From NCBI GenBank assembly GCA_018292915.2, contig JACVVK020000035.1, forward strand, positions 1,966,001-2,030,000: DNA of 64,000 nucleotides. The letters are read 5' to 3'. The DNA is from Batillaria attramentaria (Eukaryota; Mollusca; Gastropoda; Batillariidae). The notes beneath the pieces are model-generated. The model worked only from the letters and a program-made list of their open reading frames with translations. It was not told the origin of the DNA and did no database searches. The translations under genes were made by a program, and so were the position numbers. Shown here piece after piece: positions 40,015 through 49,734 of the stretch (within the stretch, counting starts at the first letter, position 1; every line of letters starts with the position of its first letter).

Positions 40015-40243
40015 ACGGAGTACGACCAGGACTGCAATAACCACGACACGCCTTGTTTCCCGTGCCGCGTGCAGTCGACCCGCGTCCCCCAGCAAGATGT
40101 CTGACGCTGGCTACGACTACGAAGACGACTACTACGACGACTACGACAACCACTACGACGACTACGACAATTACTACGACGACTACGACAACCACTACGA
40201 TGATGATGATGATGATGATGATGATGAAGACGACGACGATGCA
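40015..40243 (+). CDS. zar1-like: ZAR unit II, exon C (acidic D/Y-rich exon, probable restarted first coding exon)
   Basis: Acceptor gcgtcacag|ACG and donor GATGCA|GTAAGC. In the ancestral frame the exon begins like exon B (EYDQDC, CFPCRV) but reaches TGA after about 30 codons, and its length (229 nt) is not a multiple of three. However, the first ATG (40097, aagATGt) opens the other frame and runs 49 codons to the donor in phase 0. That frame is almost pure Asp/Tyr/Asn/His with three DDYDN-type repeats, then a run of nine Asp. It continues in frame into A' (42211) and B (43323), giving a 149-aa protein: acidic tail plus complete ZAR finger. Exon A is missing in this unit. A damaged pseudogene is the alternative reading. 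Confidence 0.5.
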
Positions 40244-40439
40244 GTAAGCATGTTCAATCTTTCGGGGAAGTGGGGGGGGGGGGGGAGTGGGAGCGGCGGT
40301 GGCGGTGGCGGTGGTGGGGGGGGGGGGGAGCGGCGGTGGCGGGGAAAGGGGGTAGAACGGAATGTAGAGATGCCCGTGGAGGAGAATCAGTTCTACTTCT
40401 GACACTCGGAAACTCCGTGTCCCTCGTGTCAAGACAAAG

Positions 40440-40603
40440 ACCTTTGGTCAGCGTAGTTATTCATACCAGGGTCCGACTTGTTGGAATGATCTCCCAGTTT
40501 CGATCAGATATGCAGACACAAAACTATCTTCAAAACAAATTTGAAAACCCACCTCTTCACAGCCTTCAACCAATAACTGTTGCCACATCATCATCTTGCT
40601 GGT

Positions 40604-40643
<40 letters not shown>

Positions 40644-40850
40644 TGTGTAAGCCAGGGGCAGCCCGTGTATGATGCTTCACATCATGTGTTTTTAGTTAAA
40701 TGTATGTGTGGAGGCATGTTGTGTGTGTTTCTGGGTGAGTGAGTGTGTGTTCTTTGTAAGGCGCCCTGAGCTCCCGCGAGAGGGAGGGCGTCCTTTAAGT
40801 ACCCATTTTATTATTTATTATTTTTTATTATTTTGTATCAGATTAATAAA
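40440..40850 (+). mobile_element. LINE 3' end (CR1/L2-like fragment)
   Basis: One frame shows the conserved ORF2 terminus (GQRSYSYQGPTCWNDLPVSI), followed by a (GT)n tract, the 3' UTR block ggcgccctgagctcccgcga and a TTATT-type tail. No reverse transcriptase is present. Confidence 0.6.
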
Positions 40851-41064
40851 CTCATTTCAAAATGATTGACATGATCCAAATATGCAGGATAGTGCATCAT
40901 TTCATGACAGATGTTTATGTATGCAACGGTGAAATACTCCGCAGAGTATAGTGCTCGCAAACAAAACAACCGAGTTTAGTTGTTAAGGACATGAAATTGA
41001 AAAAAAAAAATCTCTCAGTCGCTAAAAAAGTGGCTTTGTTCCTCTTTTGTGGGGCCCCATACTA

Positions 41065-41972
41065 CAGTGGACGCCGGATATAAGCAACTCGGATATAAGA
41101 AAACTCGGTTATTGCCAACGAATTTTTTCCCCCCGGCCAAACTCTTCTTTATTATGTATTACAAAAACTCGGATACAAGAAACTCGCTTATAAGAAAACT
41201 CGGTTTTAGGAAAGCAAATTTCTTGTCCCGCTTGATACAAAAACTCGGATATAAGAAACCGAAAGTACATTTCCAAGAAACTTTCACTCATTGTAAGAAA
41301 CCGAAAGTACATTTCCAAGAAAATTTCACTCATTCTAAGAAACCGAAAGTACATTTCCAAGCAAAATTCACTCATTCTAAGAAAACGGGTCAGGTCTGAC
41401 GTCACTTAGGACAGGCACATGATTGCGCATGATCATGATTACATTATTCACTTTGAAAATAAAAAAATAAAAATTGTGTTCCCAAAATTTTTCGTTGGTA
41501 AGACTAGATTATTCACTGAATAACTCAGAATCTCTCTCTCTCTCTCTCTCCTTAGCTCTTTTTTGTTTGGTTGGTTGGTTGGTTGGTTTGGTTGTTTTTT
41601 GTTTTCTTTTTGTTTTGTTTTCTCTTACCACATGACCGCCAGCGCTACAGTTGGGAAGCAAAAACAGTATTTTCATGTTCAAACAAAAAAATCTGACATT
41701 GAAGGACACAAGCGCACTGGTGTATATTAACTCTACACATATATATTCTGTGCAGGTCTTTAAGAGAAACCAGATATTTCTTAATTTAATGCAAAACATA
41801 CACGAACTGAGAAAAAAAGAAATGTTTTAAGCCTTTTTTTTTCACTGAACTCGGTTATAAGAAATATTTTTCAAAATACTTTCTTATATCCGACTTTCAG
41901 ATTTAAGAAAACTCGGATATAAGAAACCGAAAAATTTCCCCCCCTCGAGTTTCTTATAACCGGCGTATACTG
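41065..41972. mobile_element. 908-bp MITE, pogo/Tigger-like, TA-flanked
   Basis: The ends are inverted repeats of about 30 bp (CAGTGGACGCCGGATATAAG left; complement of the right end CAGTATACGCCGGTTATAAG), with TA on each side. The subterminal motif ctcggatataagaaa recurs many times, and three copies of a 43-bp unit (gaaaccgaaagtacatttcc...) lie at 41255-41380. It is non-coding and sits in the C-A' intron of ZAR unit II. Confidence 0.7.
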
Positions 41973-42136
41973 TAATATACTTTCGGTTTCGTTCTATTGG
42001 GGGTCAGGAGGGCTAACTTACATACTTGCATTTTATTTTGGGGAACAGCTTGTGGAATAAGGAACAAACTGTTCCCAGCGGTACACTAAGAACATGTACA
42101 TGTAATTACAGATGCAGTAAGGAAATAACGTCTGGT

Positions 42137-42139
<3 letters not shown>

Positions 42140-42210
<71 letters not shown>
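42140..42210 (+). promoter_or_regulatory. (TG)n tract forming the 3' splice region of unit II exon A'
   Basis: About 34 TG dinucleotides run directly into cag|exon with no pyrimidine tract between. Confidence 0.75.
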
Positions 42211-42306
42211 CCCTCACCCCGTCGTCGTTACGGTTTCTTTCGATGCGACGACTGCGGCAGGCACTGGGAAAGTTCGCACGTCTATTGCGATCCGGAGACA
42301 GATAAA
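42211..42306 (+). CDS. zar1-like: ZAR unit II, exon A' (internal first-knuckle exon)
   Basis: A 32-codon exon, phase 0 on both sides, acceptor tgtgtgcag|CCC and donor AAA|GTGAGC. It encodes PRRRYGFFRCDDCGRHWESS, then HVYC, with the same CxxC and YC ligands as exon A. There is no ATG, so it must be spliced behind another coding exon (exon C here). It pairs with exon B at 43323 for a full zinc finger. Confidence 0.75.
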
Positions 42307-42598
42307 GTGAGCAGTGCTTTTCAGTAGCAGTAGTAGTAGTAGTAGTAGCAGTAGCAGCCAACAACATGCACACACAATCGAGAACGAACACGTTAAGAGC
42401 TAGTCATGCGATCGGATTCACGTAGATAGGTTTTCTTGCTTCACGTAGTAAGATTGTATGGGAGTGTGAACAGTCTCGTGACAGTCACAGACACGCTAGT
42501 CACTCGGCGCCAAACGGTGGCAACTGACCACACCATCGTTAGCTCTATTGGTGGCTCTAGCCTCCGGTCCCAAACTCACGTTTGACCGATAAACACCT

Positions 42599-42854
42599 GG
42601 GCCCGCATGTAAAACTCGAGGTTGATTTAACCCACGGCTACGGGCCTAACCCAGACTAGGACAAAAACAAAACAACATAAAAAAATGAAGCGAAGAAAAG
42701 AAGAAAAAAAATCCTTCTATGACGTCTTAGGCACCGTGGTGGAATGGACCCGTTTCCTGATTAAAAAAAAAAAAACACCCTAAAGCTAGTTTAGTTCGAG
42801 GTTAGACTTTAACCCGGGGCTAAACTCCCTAACCTCGACTTTTACATGCGAGCC
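42599..42854. mobile_element. MITE, family M1 (copy c)
   Basis: Left gggcccgcatgtaaaactcg and right cgacttttacatgcgagcc are inverted repeats. Interior blocks are shared with copies a and b. It lies in the A'-B intron of ZAR unit II. Confidence 0.65.
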
Positions 42855-43322
42855 AAGCTCTTGGGATTTCCCGGGCTGCGATAGCTGGAAACGTGACTGT
42901 TCCAACAAGAGAAACTGAGTTGCCACTCTTGACCTATTGCATCCTGTGGTTAGCTCTTACTTATTCGTTCTTGGTACAATATTAAGCGGTTAATACCCCG
43001 TGGTAGTCTTAAAAATACGTAGAACTCTGATGGAAAGCAGTGTAGTGTGTGTTCGAGCTGACAAGACCTCTAACGACACAAAGCTCATCTCAGCTTTCGC
43101 TTTGTATTGAGCCTTCTTTCGTAAGGCCAAAACTTTGCATGTGTCATTTTGGTACAATGTTAAGCACCACTAGCAGAGTTCCTGATTTGTGAACTTAAAT
43201 TTTGCGGAAGATGGTTTTCTAGGCAGTCTTCTGTGGAGCCAAATAATCTTAGACTGAACTAGCGCGTTGAAATTTGGTATATGTTTATGTGCTGGGATTC
43301 ACTCACTGGCCATGTGTCACAG

Positions 43323-43529
43323 GCGAAGTACGCCCAGAAATGCAAGCACTGCGGCACAGCCAGCTTCCCATACTGCGTGGAACCGATCCGTTGCTCCCAG
43401 TGTCTGGAGACGGAGTGTGTGTGCACCGAGGATGACCTGGAGGAGAAGAAGAAGCGCCACGTGGACCCCAACAAGCCGCACATGAAGGAGCTGTGCCACA
43501 AGTGCCTGGCTGGGGACCCGTGCACCTAG
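43323..43529 (+). CDS. zar1-like: ZAR unit II, exon B (rest of zinc finger, stop)
   Basis: Acceptor gtgtcacag|GCG, phase 0, 68 codons plus TAG. The ZAR pattern is intact: KCKHCG, EPIRCSQC, ECVC, DPNKPHMKELCHKC, DPC. Relative to unit III it has an extra Lys (EEKKKRH) and PYC in place of PYH. AATAAA signals lie at 44007-44012 and 44204-44209. Confidence 0.85.
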   Translation, partial: AKYAQKCKHCGTASFPYCVEPIRCSQCLETECVCTEDDLEEKKKRHVDPNKPHMKELCHKCLAGDPCT

Positions 43530-43763
43530 TTAGCATGTGAAGTCCGAGGCCTGGATTTAAAACCCTGCCGTGATTCATTCTTACACTTTGGCTGAAGCAA
43601 AAAACAACAACAACAACCCCCCCCCCCCAAAAAAAACAAAAAAAAAACCTCCTGTAGTTAGTTACTCCTTCGGCAGACTTGCTTTGTGGGCTTACATGGG
43701 CCTTCTGTATTCAATGTAGTCAGTTTTCACATAGCATACACTTTGGAGTTGAATATCCTTCTC

Positions 43764-43838
<75 letters not shown>

Positions 43839-44042
43839 TCAATCGATTTAATTGGCATAGGTATTGCAATCGATCTGTTACATACCTGATATCTCTAGAC
43901 ACTGAGCCAAACAAAAAACTGTGTGTCCAAGGATTTGTGTTTAAGATGAGATTGATTCCAAGTATTGCTCTGTGTGAGTGTGTAGTGCTTAGAACAAAAC
44001 TTCCCGAATAAAATCAGTGCCTTAATTGCTCTGTGTGTGTGT

Positions 44043-44090
<48 letters not shown>

Positions 44091-44479
44091 CGGTGTGTGT
44101 GTGTGTGTGTGTGCGCGCGTGCGTGGGGAGAGGAGAGAGGTGTATACATGGATCCGCTTCGTGTTGTTGTTTGCCACTGATAACAGATTGTCCAGAGTAG
44201 GATAATAAAGATATCTGAATTGAATTCCAATGCTTTCTTGTGGATAAAGTCTACCGCCACTCAAGTCCACTGTCTGTACTTTAAATGTCTTACAGCAGTT
44301 CCAAGCAACATGCTCATTCTGCTGTACAGCGCTGATTGTATGTACATGTATTTCAACACAACCTTAAGTAGAAGTCATTCAGCTGAAGCCTTCATTGAAA
44401 CAGTCTAACGTTCAGCACTGGTGTTAGTAGATGTTCGTGTACAGAGAGACATTTCCCAACCGGCAAAACAGGTGCAGTT

Positions 44480-44523
<44 letters not shown>

Positions 44524-45188
44524 ATATTCTTTCTAATTACACAATGTCTTCCAGTGCCGTGCACAGTTCTGTCCGGTTGGTTGGTTAGCTGGGCTTTATC
44601 GTCCACGCCACAGCGAGGTGACTGCAGACGGCCCTAGGGGGCAGGTTATGGGGGATGGGGATAGCTACCCTAACTGTACAGTCCAGCTGAACACTTTTTC
44701 AATCCAGTCAGACTGCCAGGTCGGCCACAGTTTATGTATCCTTGACTGTAATGGACATGTTACATAAACAGATCCAGTTCACAGTCAGTGGATGTGGGGC
44801 AACGTGAAAAGGGCCTGTACAAATTTTGACCCTGTCGGGATCCGAACCCGGGACCTTTCGATCTCGAGTCCAACGCTCAAACCGTTGAGCCACCGACTCC
44901 CCCCAGTTCTGTCCTGAGCGTACCCTGCTTATATTGTTTGCATTCACTAAAGCATTGCATTGATCAGTGACAATCAGTGTCGTTTGGCAGGGCGCCAAGT
45001 TTTTATCAATACCTCAAACTCAAATCTTGGCAGCTAAAGTCTAACTGAATGTGTGTTACGTAAAACGAAAATAGAACAGCCAACAATTTGAAATAAATCT
45101 ACTTTTCTTTCAGCAAGCTGCAAATTTTAATCAGCTTATTAATTCTGATCCCTGCGCCCAGGTCGAGGGAAAAGTGGGTGTTCTTTAT
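43530..45188 (+). repeat. Segmental duplication, copy 1 (3' flank of ZAR unit II)
   Basis: After the stop codon the sequence matches the 3' flank of unit III almost base for base (43530-44460 with 55982-56835), including the (TG)n tracts and poly(A) signals. It then matches 58553-58906 after a gap (gtgccgtgcaca.., ttgtttgc.ttcactaaagc, tcagcttattaattctgatc). Here it carries a SINE (44575-44903) absent from the other copy. Confidence 0.85.
44575..44903 (-). mobile_element. tRNA-derived SINE, family D, minus strand, with target duplication
   Basis: The complement starts ggggagtcggtggctcaacg (A box), with B box GGTTCGGATCC, a unique body and a (CCAA)n tail. It is flanked by the 11-bp duplication cagttctgtcc (44564-44574 and 44904-44914). 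The paralogous site near 58572 lacks it. Confidence 0.8.
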
Positions 45189-45537
45189 TATACTACCAAC
45201 AACAATTTAAGGACCACCCTTGATTTCGGGTTACCTCGGACAATAGTAACTAAAATCTCGTATACCATTTACAAATTTAACCAAAATGGACTAGGATGTT
45301 GCCTCAAACATTGCTCTACCCAACAGCACCACTTTCAGTCTTATTGTGACTCAAACTGTCAAGCGGGGTAACTCCAAAAAGTGTCGGAAATCTCGATTTG
45401 CACGCTTGACTTCTTGTGAGTTTTGCTCACGGGCCAGTGAAGCTGCGATAAAATTGTTAATGCACGTGCACACCGTGTGTTGTTAACAATGCTCAGTTTC
45501 ATTCGGAGAAAGCACAGTGGTCAGTGTTCAAACAACC

Positions 45538-46525
45538 ATGGCCCAAAGAGCAAGTCTCAGCGCTATCAACCTTGGAAGGGCCATAGCCTGGCTGAATGAC
45601 GGTGTTAGCCGGCGAGAAATTGGGAGACGGCTATGAGTTAGTCATTCTGTCATCCATCGACTGCAGCAACGTCTGAAAGCAACAGGCAGCTCAGAACATC
45701 GCCCTCGTTCCGGACGCCCACGTAGCACCTGTAGGAGGGATCAGTGACAGGTTCATCTTGCTCTCTGCTCAGCGCAGCCGCACGGTCACTGCAAGTACCC
45801 TGAGACGTCAGCTGAGGACAGCCGCTAATGTCAGTGTGACTGTTTCAACAATCCGACATTGGTTGCACGAGTTCCAGCTCAACGGAAGACGAGCAGCTGT
45901 CAGAGTCCCCCCTCACGGCTGCCCATCGCCGAGCTCGTAGGGACTGGCATCGTCAGCACCAGCGCTGGAATCGGCAGCAGTGGTCTCGAGTGTTCTTTAC
46001 CGACGAGTCACGCTTCTGTCTGCAGTTCAACGATGGCAGGAGGCGTGTCTGGCGCAGGCAAGGTGAACGTTTCATCGATGGCGCTGTTCGAGAGGTGGAC
46101 CGCTATGGAGCTGGTTCCGTAATGGTCAGTGCCGGCTTCCATCTTAACGGCAGGACGCAGTTGCACGTCGTCGGAGGCACCATGCGTGGTGGAAAAGGAC
46201 GTTAAACCCTCAAACACCCACGTCGGAGGCCCACTGAATGGCCAGCGGTACAGGGACGAAATTGTCCATCCTATCATCCAGCAAGCCCTGCAGGCCATTG
46301 GTCCCGGTGCCATTCTCCAGGAAGACAACGCCTTTGCGCACCGTGCCCGTGTGGTCCGTGACTTCATGCAGGCACTGGGGGATCAACAGGATGATTTTTC
46401 CAGCTCGCTCTCCTGACCTAGTTCCCACTGAGCACCTTTGGGACACCCTTGGTCGACGTGTGGCTGACAACCATCCCCCTCCTGTAAATGTCATTGAACT
46501 GATCCGTTTCTTGCATCAGGAGTGA
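45538..46525 (+). pseudogene. Tc1 transposase pseudogene
   Basis: The frame begins MAQRASLSAINLGRAIAWL (helix-turn-helix region), reaches an early stop (cta tga near 45632-45637), then shows RPRSGRPRST, the GRPR linker of paired-domain Tc1 transposases. Frameshifts follow. The catalytic DDE region is still readable in pieces: FTDESRF (first Asp, from about 45993), QEDNAFAHRA (second Asp, about 46319) and SPDLVPTEHLWDTLGR (Glu, about 46410). A 52-bp net insertion at 46179-46230 shifts the frame between the first and second Asp. It cannot make a working enzyme. Confidence 0.9.
46179..46220 (+). mobile_element. 42-bp SINE family A tail nested in the Tc1 transposase
   Basis: Contains cgtggtggaaaaggacgtta and caaacaccca, the last part of SINE family A. 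It is bounded by a perfect 10-bp duplication, cgtcggaggc (46169-46178 and 46221-46230). It is a severely 5'-truncated insertion. Confidence 0.85.
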
Positions 46526-46928
46526 GCACCCATCCCACAGGTCAGTCTCCGAACCCTCGTTCATTCCATGCGACAGCGCTGTACAGAATGTTTGGCGGCA
46601 AATGGCGGCCATACCCGATACTGACTGGATTCCGTTTTCTTTGTTGACGTTGTGACATTTGCAAATGGGGGTCACTGACTTTGACGTCACAGAACGTTGT
46701 TTTGAGTGCCTCCTTGCTTATGAAATTATGGTCACGTGTTTCCTTAATGAATCGATTACATTTCGGCAGAAGTTGATCTTTGTGCCAAGTGTTGATTGTG
46801 CATGCCGCAGCTTTGTTCAAGTGGTCCCTAACTTGTTGTTGGTAGTATATGTATGACTTGGCTCATTAAAGGCGAAACCAACACGCGATTAGAACTGATA
46901 CGCAGGCGTAATTTTTTTTTTCTTGCTG

Positions 46929-47099
46929 CCCCAGAATGCCTTATCAAGATCAGTACAACCTGTGCTGTTCAAAAGCGGGTGCATTCTCATACTGTGCATT
47001 GAGGAACTGACACACTGAGGAGGAGACAGCTATCGACTGAGATCAAACGTCTTGTCACAACCTTTATTTTTCACTGCCGTGCGTGACATTGTAAACCTG
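46929..47099 (+). promoter_or_regulatory. ZAR unit III promoter and non-coding exon 1
   Basis: Homologous to exon 1 of units II and IV, with donor CTG|GTGAG at 47100. It contains CCCCAGAATGCC at 46929-46940, matching the core of the vertebrate ZNF143/Staf motif. The TATA position seen in units I and IV has become a T-run here. Confidence 0.5.
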
Positions 47100-47293
47100 G
47101 TGAGTAGTTTCAAGCATCAGTAATTCTGCAGTTTAATACGCAAGGAGACTGATATCAATCAAGGCTGAAAATAAAATACGAACTCGCAAAACTGATTCGC
47201 AGTTGTGTGTATTACCCGGGGCAGAATGCGTAAACTGGATTTCTAGAAAGTGCAGTGGGTGTAGATGCAGACAGGAAACAACCAGAAAATATT

Positions 47294-47300
<7 letters not shown>

Positions 47301-47347
<47 letters not shown>
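47301..47347 (+). promoter_or_regulatory. (TG)n tract forming the 3' splice region of unit III exon A
   Basis: TG repeats run directly into cag|CCGAAAGCC. Confidence 0.75.
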
Positions 47348-47446
47348 CCGAAAGCCATGAGAGTACGTCGTTACGGTTACTTTGAGTGTGACGACTGCGG
47401 GAGGCGTTGGGGAAGTTCGCAAGTCTATTGCGATGAATATGATGAA
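47348..47446 (+). CDS. zar1-like: ZAR unit III, exon A (start and first knuckle)
   Basis: Acceptor tgtgtgcag|CCG, donor GATGAA|GTAAGC. The ATG at 47357 (aaagccATGa, a good context) gives 30 codons ending in phase 0. It encodes RRYGYFECDDCGRRWGSSQV then YCDEYDE. W-G replaces the W-E of other copies. The unit III model A-C-A'-B has 30+57+30+67 = 184 residues with every junction in phase 0. Exons C and A' are symmetric, so A could also join B directly to give a 97-aa single-finger form. Confidence 0.8.
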
Positions 47447-47566
47447 GTAAGCATTGATTATATTGAACTACATGTACGTACAATATATATTATCACCTTC
47501 TCGTGGCCCTGTTAATTACGTTACAGCAGTGTAGGCGCTTGATCTCCTCTTTAAATAATGAGCTAT

Positions 47567-47999
47567 CAGGGGCGCCGGAAGATGTTGGGGGGGAGGGGGG
47601 GCAGAATCTCGGACGGGGGAACGTTGCCCGAAGAAAGTGAAAAGCGGGGGGGGGGGGGGCGATCAATTGCTGCGTCGTAGACAAAAAAACCTTTACGAAC
47701 CAGGACGTTGCCCGAAAAAAGTGAAAAGCGGGGGGGGGGGGGGGGGGGGGGCAATCAGAGGACAGCCTTCGGTCCGCAAAAACGAAAGTTCTCTGTTGGG
47801 TGCGATGAGGGAGAGAGCACTAAGAGGGGTAGGGGGAGAGGTAGGGGAAGGGGGGGGGCAAGACCATGGCTTTGCCCCCCCCCCCCCTCTTGCCATAGTC
47901 ACCTGATTTTCCAGGGGGGGCAAAAAGACACTCTTGCCCCCCCTGCTTGGGTACAGGGGGGGGCAGCTGCCCCCCTGCCCCCCGGTTCCGGCGCCCCTG
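47567..47999. mobile_element. hAT-like MITE, 433 bp, G-rich
   Basis: Inverted ends CAGGGGCGCCGGAA and TTCCGGCGCCCCTG, flanked by GCTAT on both sides (47562-47566 and 48000-48004). The paralogous intron of unit V has a single GCTAT at 62575-62579 and nothing inserted. The interior is G-run rich with an internal duplication (gttgcccgaa.aaagtgaaaagcg twice). The CAGGGGCG ends resemble hAT elements, although those usually make 8-bp duplications. Confidence 0.8.
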
Positions 48000-48009
48000 G
48001 CTATCGCTC

Positions 48010-48077
<68 letters not shown>

Positions 48078-48358
48078 ATTCTACTGATGTATAGATATAT
48101 TATTAAATGTGTGTCAAACTAATAAGACTGATAACTGCCCTGAGTCTACAGACAGAAATCTAGTCATTTTAAAGCAAAACTCTACCCATTACCCTTGTGG
48201 GATTTCAGTGTTCTATTAATAACCTCGTACTCACACTGCCCACAGCACAGAGCAGTACTTATCAGGGCCGAGTCGAGCAAGCCGCTTACAACTGACCCCT
48301 TTAATCTACCCGATTTAAAGACAAAAAACAAAATCTCTGTCCGCTGTTTGTATCGAAG

Positions 48359-48529
48359 GCTGAGGAGGAACAAGACTGCAATAACTGTGACACACCATGT
48401 TTCCCCTACCGTGTGGAGCCACTCCGTTACTCCCAGTATGATGATGATGATGATGATGAATACGACGACGACGATGATGATTACTACTACTACTACGATG
48501 ATGATGATGATGACGACAGTGATGATGCA
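48359..48529 (+). CDS. zar1-like: ZAR unit III, exon C (chimeric acidic exon)
   Basis: A 57-codon exon, phase 0 at both ends, acceptor atcgaag|GCT and donor GATGCA|GTAAGC. The first 26 codons are exon B-like (EQDCNNC, CFPYRVEPLRYS). In place of the second half of the zinc finger and the stop codon there is an Asp/Tyr-rich tract made of GAT, GAC and TAC triplets. The last bases (GATGATGCA|GTAAGCAT) resemble the end of exon A (TATGATGAA|GTAAGCAT). The exon therefore looks like a fusion of an exon B front with an exon A-type end through triplet expansion. It keeps three cysteines (DCxxC and C) and loses the rest. It is nearly identical to 63092-63256. Confidence 0.75.
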
Positions 48530-49099
48530 GTAAGCATGCTTACGGCGCCGTTGGGGTGGGGGAAAAAAGACTGTGAAGAGATGCATCTGCCGACAATAAT
48601 AACACCAGCAAACACAATGTAAACGTAACACTGAACTGCTGGGCATATGTAAGCATTGCAATAGCAACAGCCTGCAGGCTACTGAGGCTAGCATTTGGAA
48701 ATATTGTTCGTCGTTCCTTGTCGTACATATATATCTAAAATGGATAACAGACAGAGTCATCAGAGTTTTTTGTATTTTGTTGTTTTGTTGCTGTTGTTGC
48801 TGCTGTTGTTGTAGTTGTTGTTTGTTGGTTGTTGTTGTTTTTGTTTGTTTTGTTTTGTTTTGGGTTTTTTGTTGTTGTTTTTGGGGTTGGGTTTTTTTTG
48901 TTTTGTTTTTGGGTGGGGGTTTGTTGGGGGGGGGGGGGTTGTTTATTTGTTTGTTTGGTTGGTTGGTTGTTTTGTTGGTTGTTGTTTTGTTTTGTTTTGT
49001 TTTGTTGTTTTGGGGGTGTTGTTAGCAGATTTGTGGGCTCAGTACAAACATTGACATGTTCCAAATATGTGAATAGTGCATTTCATTGCATGCATGTGT

Positions 49100-49108
<9 letters not shown>

Positions 49109-49163
<55 letters not shown>
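49109..49163 (+). promoter_or_regulatory. (TG)n tract forming the 3' splice region of unit III exon A'
   Basis: TG repeats run directly into cag|CCCCGTCGTCG with no pyrimidine tract between. Confidence 0.75.
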
Positions 49164-49253
49164 CCCCGTCGTCGTTACGGTTTCTTCAGATGCGACGATT
49201 GCCGCAGACACTGGGAAAGTTCGCACGTCTATTGCAATCCGTATACAGATGAA
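49164..49253 (+). CDS. zar1-like: ZAR unit III, exon A' (internal first-knuckle exon)
   Basis: Thirty codons, phase 0 on both sides, donor GATGAA|GTAAGC, no ATG. It encodes PRRRYGFFRCDDCRRHWESS and HVYC, close to 42211-42306. Its partner exon B (55778) is now 6.5 kb away because a LINE filled the intron; before that insertion the intron would have been about 190 bp. Confidence 0.75.
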
Positions 49254-49734
49254 GTAAGCAGTGCTTTTTTTAAAAAAAAATAGTAGTAGTAGTAGTAGTA
49301 GTCAACAACGAGCACACGCAACCAAGAACGAACACGTAAGAGCTGGTCATACGATCAGGTTTGCCCAGGTAGAACGATCTTAGAACTGGCGCCTTCAAAC
49401 TAAATCCACCCAAAATTCTCTGTTCTCTGTCCGTGGGGGCGGGGGGGGGGAGGGGAGCGAAGTGCTCATCCACATTGGCCGCACGTGTGACAGCGCTCCG
49501 TCATTATCGCCCACCATTCTGGCTATTGTTTTTGTGTGGCTTCAAGACTGTGCTTATCCTGTGTGCAAACTCGCTGGCTACACGCAGATACATTTTTTGT
49601 GTCTCTACGACCATTGTGAGAGGATTTATTGGTGTTTCCTTTTTTGACCTTGGGTACTGCGCATAGCTGGACTGTTTGCCCTGTACAGGTGGGTGGCAAG
49701 GTGTGTTGCTGTGTACCGTGTGTCGTTTTCCATC

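Larger units (their letters stand above)
45191..46847 (+). mobile_element. Tc1-type DNA transposon, 1657 bp, inactive
   Basis: Terminal inverted repeats: left 45191-45217 begins TACTACCAACAACAATT; the right end (46821-46847) is its complement with two mismatches. TA lies at both sides (45189-45190, 46848-46849). The paralogous segment at 58898-58920 reads straight through (ttctgtatTAtgtatgcc) with one TA, so it is the empty site. The interior carries a broken transposase (next entry). Confidence 0.92.

Noticed and set aside
40004..40402. 132-aa frame across ZAR unit II exon C starting before the acceptor
   Set aside because: It begins upstream of the acceptor cag and runs past the donor GTAAGC into a G-rich intron; only 40097-40243 is compatible with splicing.
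44797..44906. tRNA gene on the minus strand
   Set aside because: The A and B boxes are present but the body continues for over 300 bp with a target duplication; it is a SINE head, as are the other tRNA-like sequences here.
47255..47515. ZAR frames that start upstream in the (TG)n tract and read into exon A
   Set aside because: The TG tract is intronic; the acceptor cag and the in-exon ATG give the consistent start in units III, IV and V.
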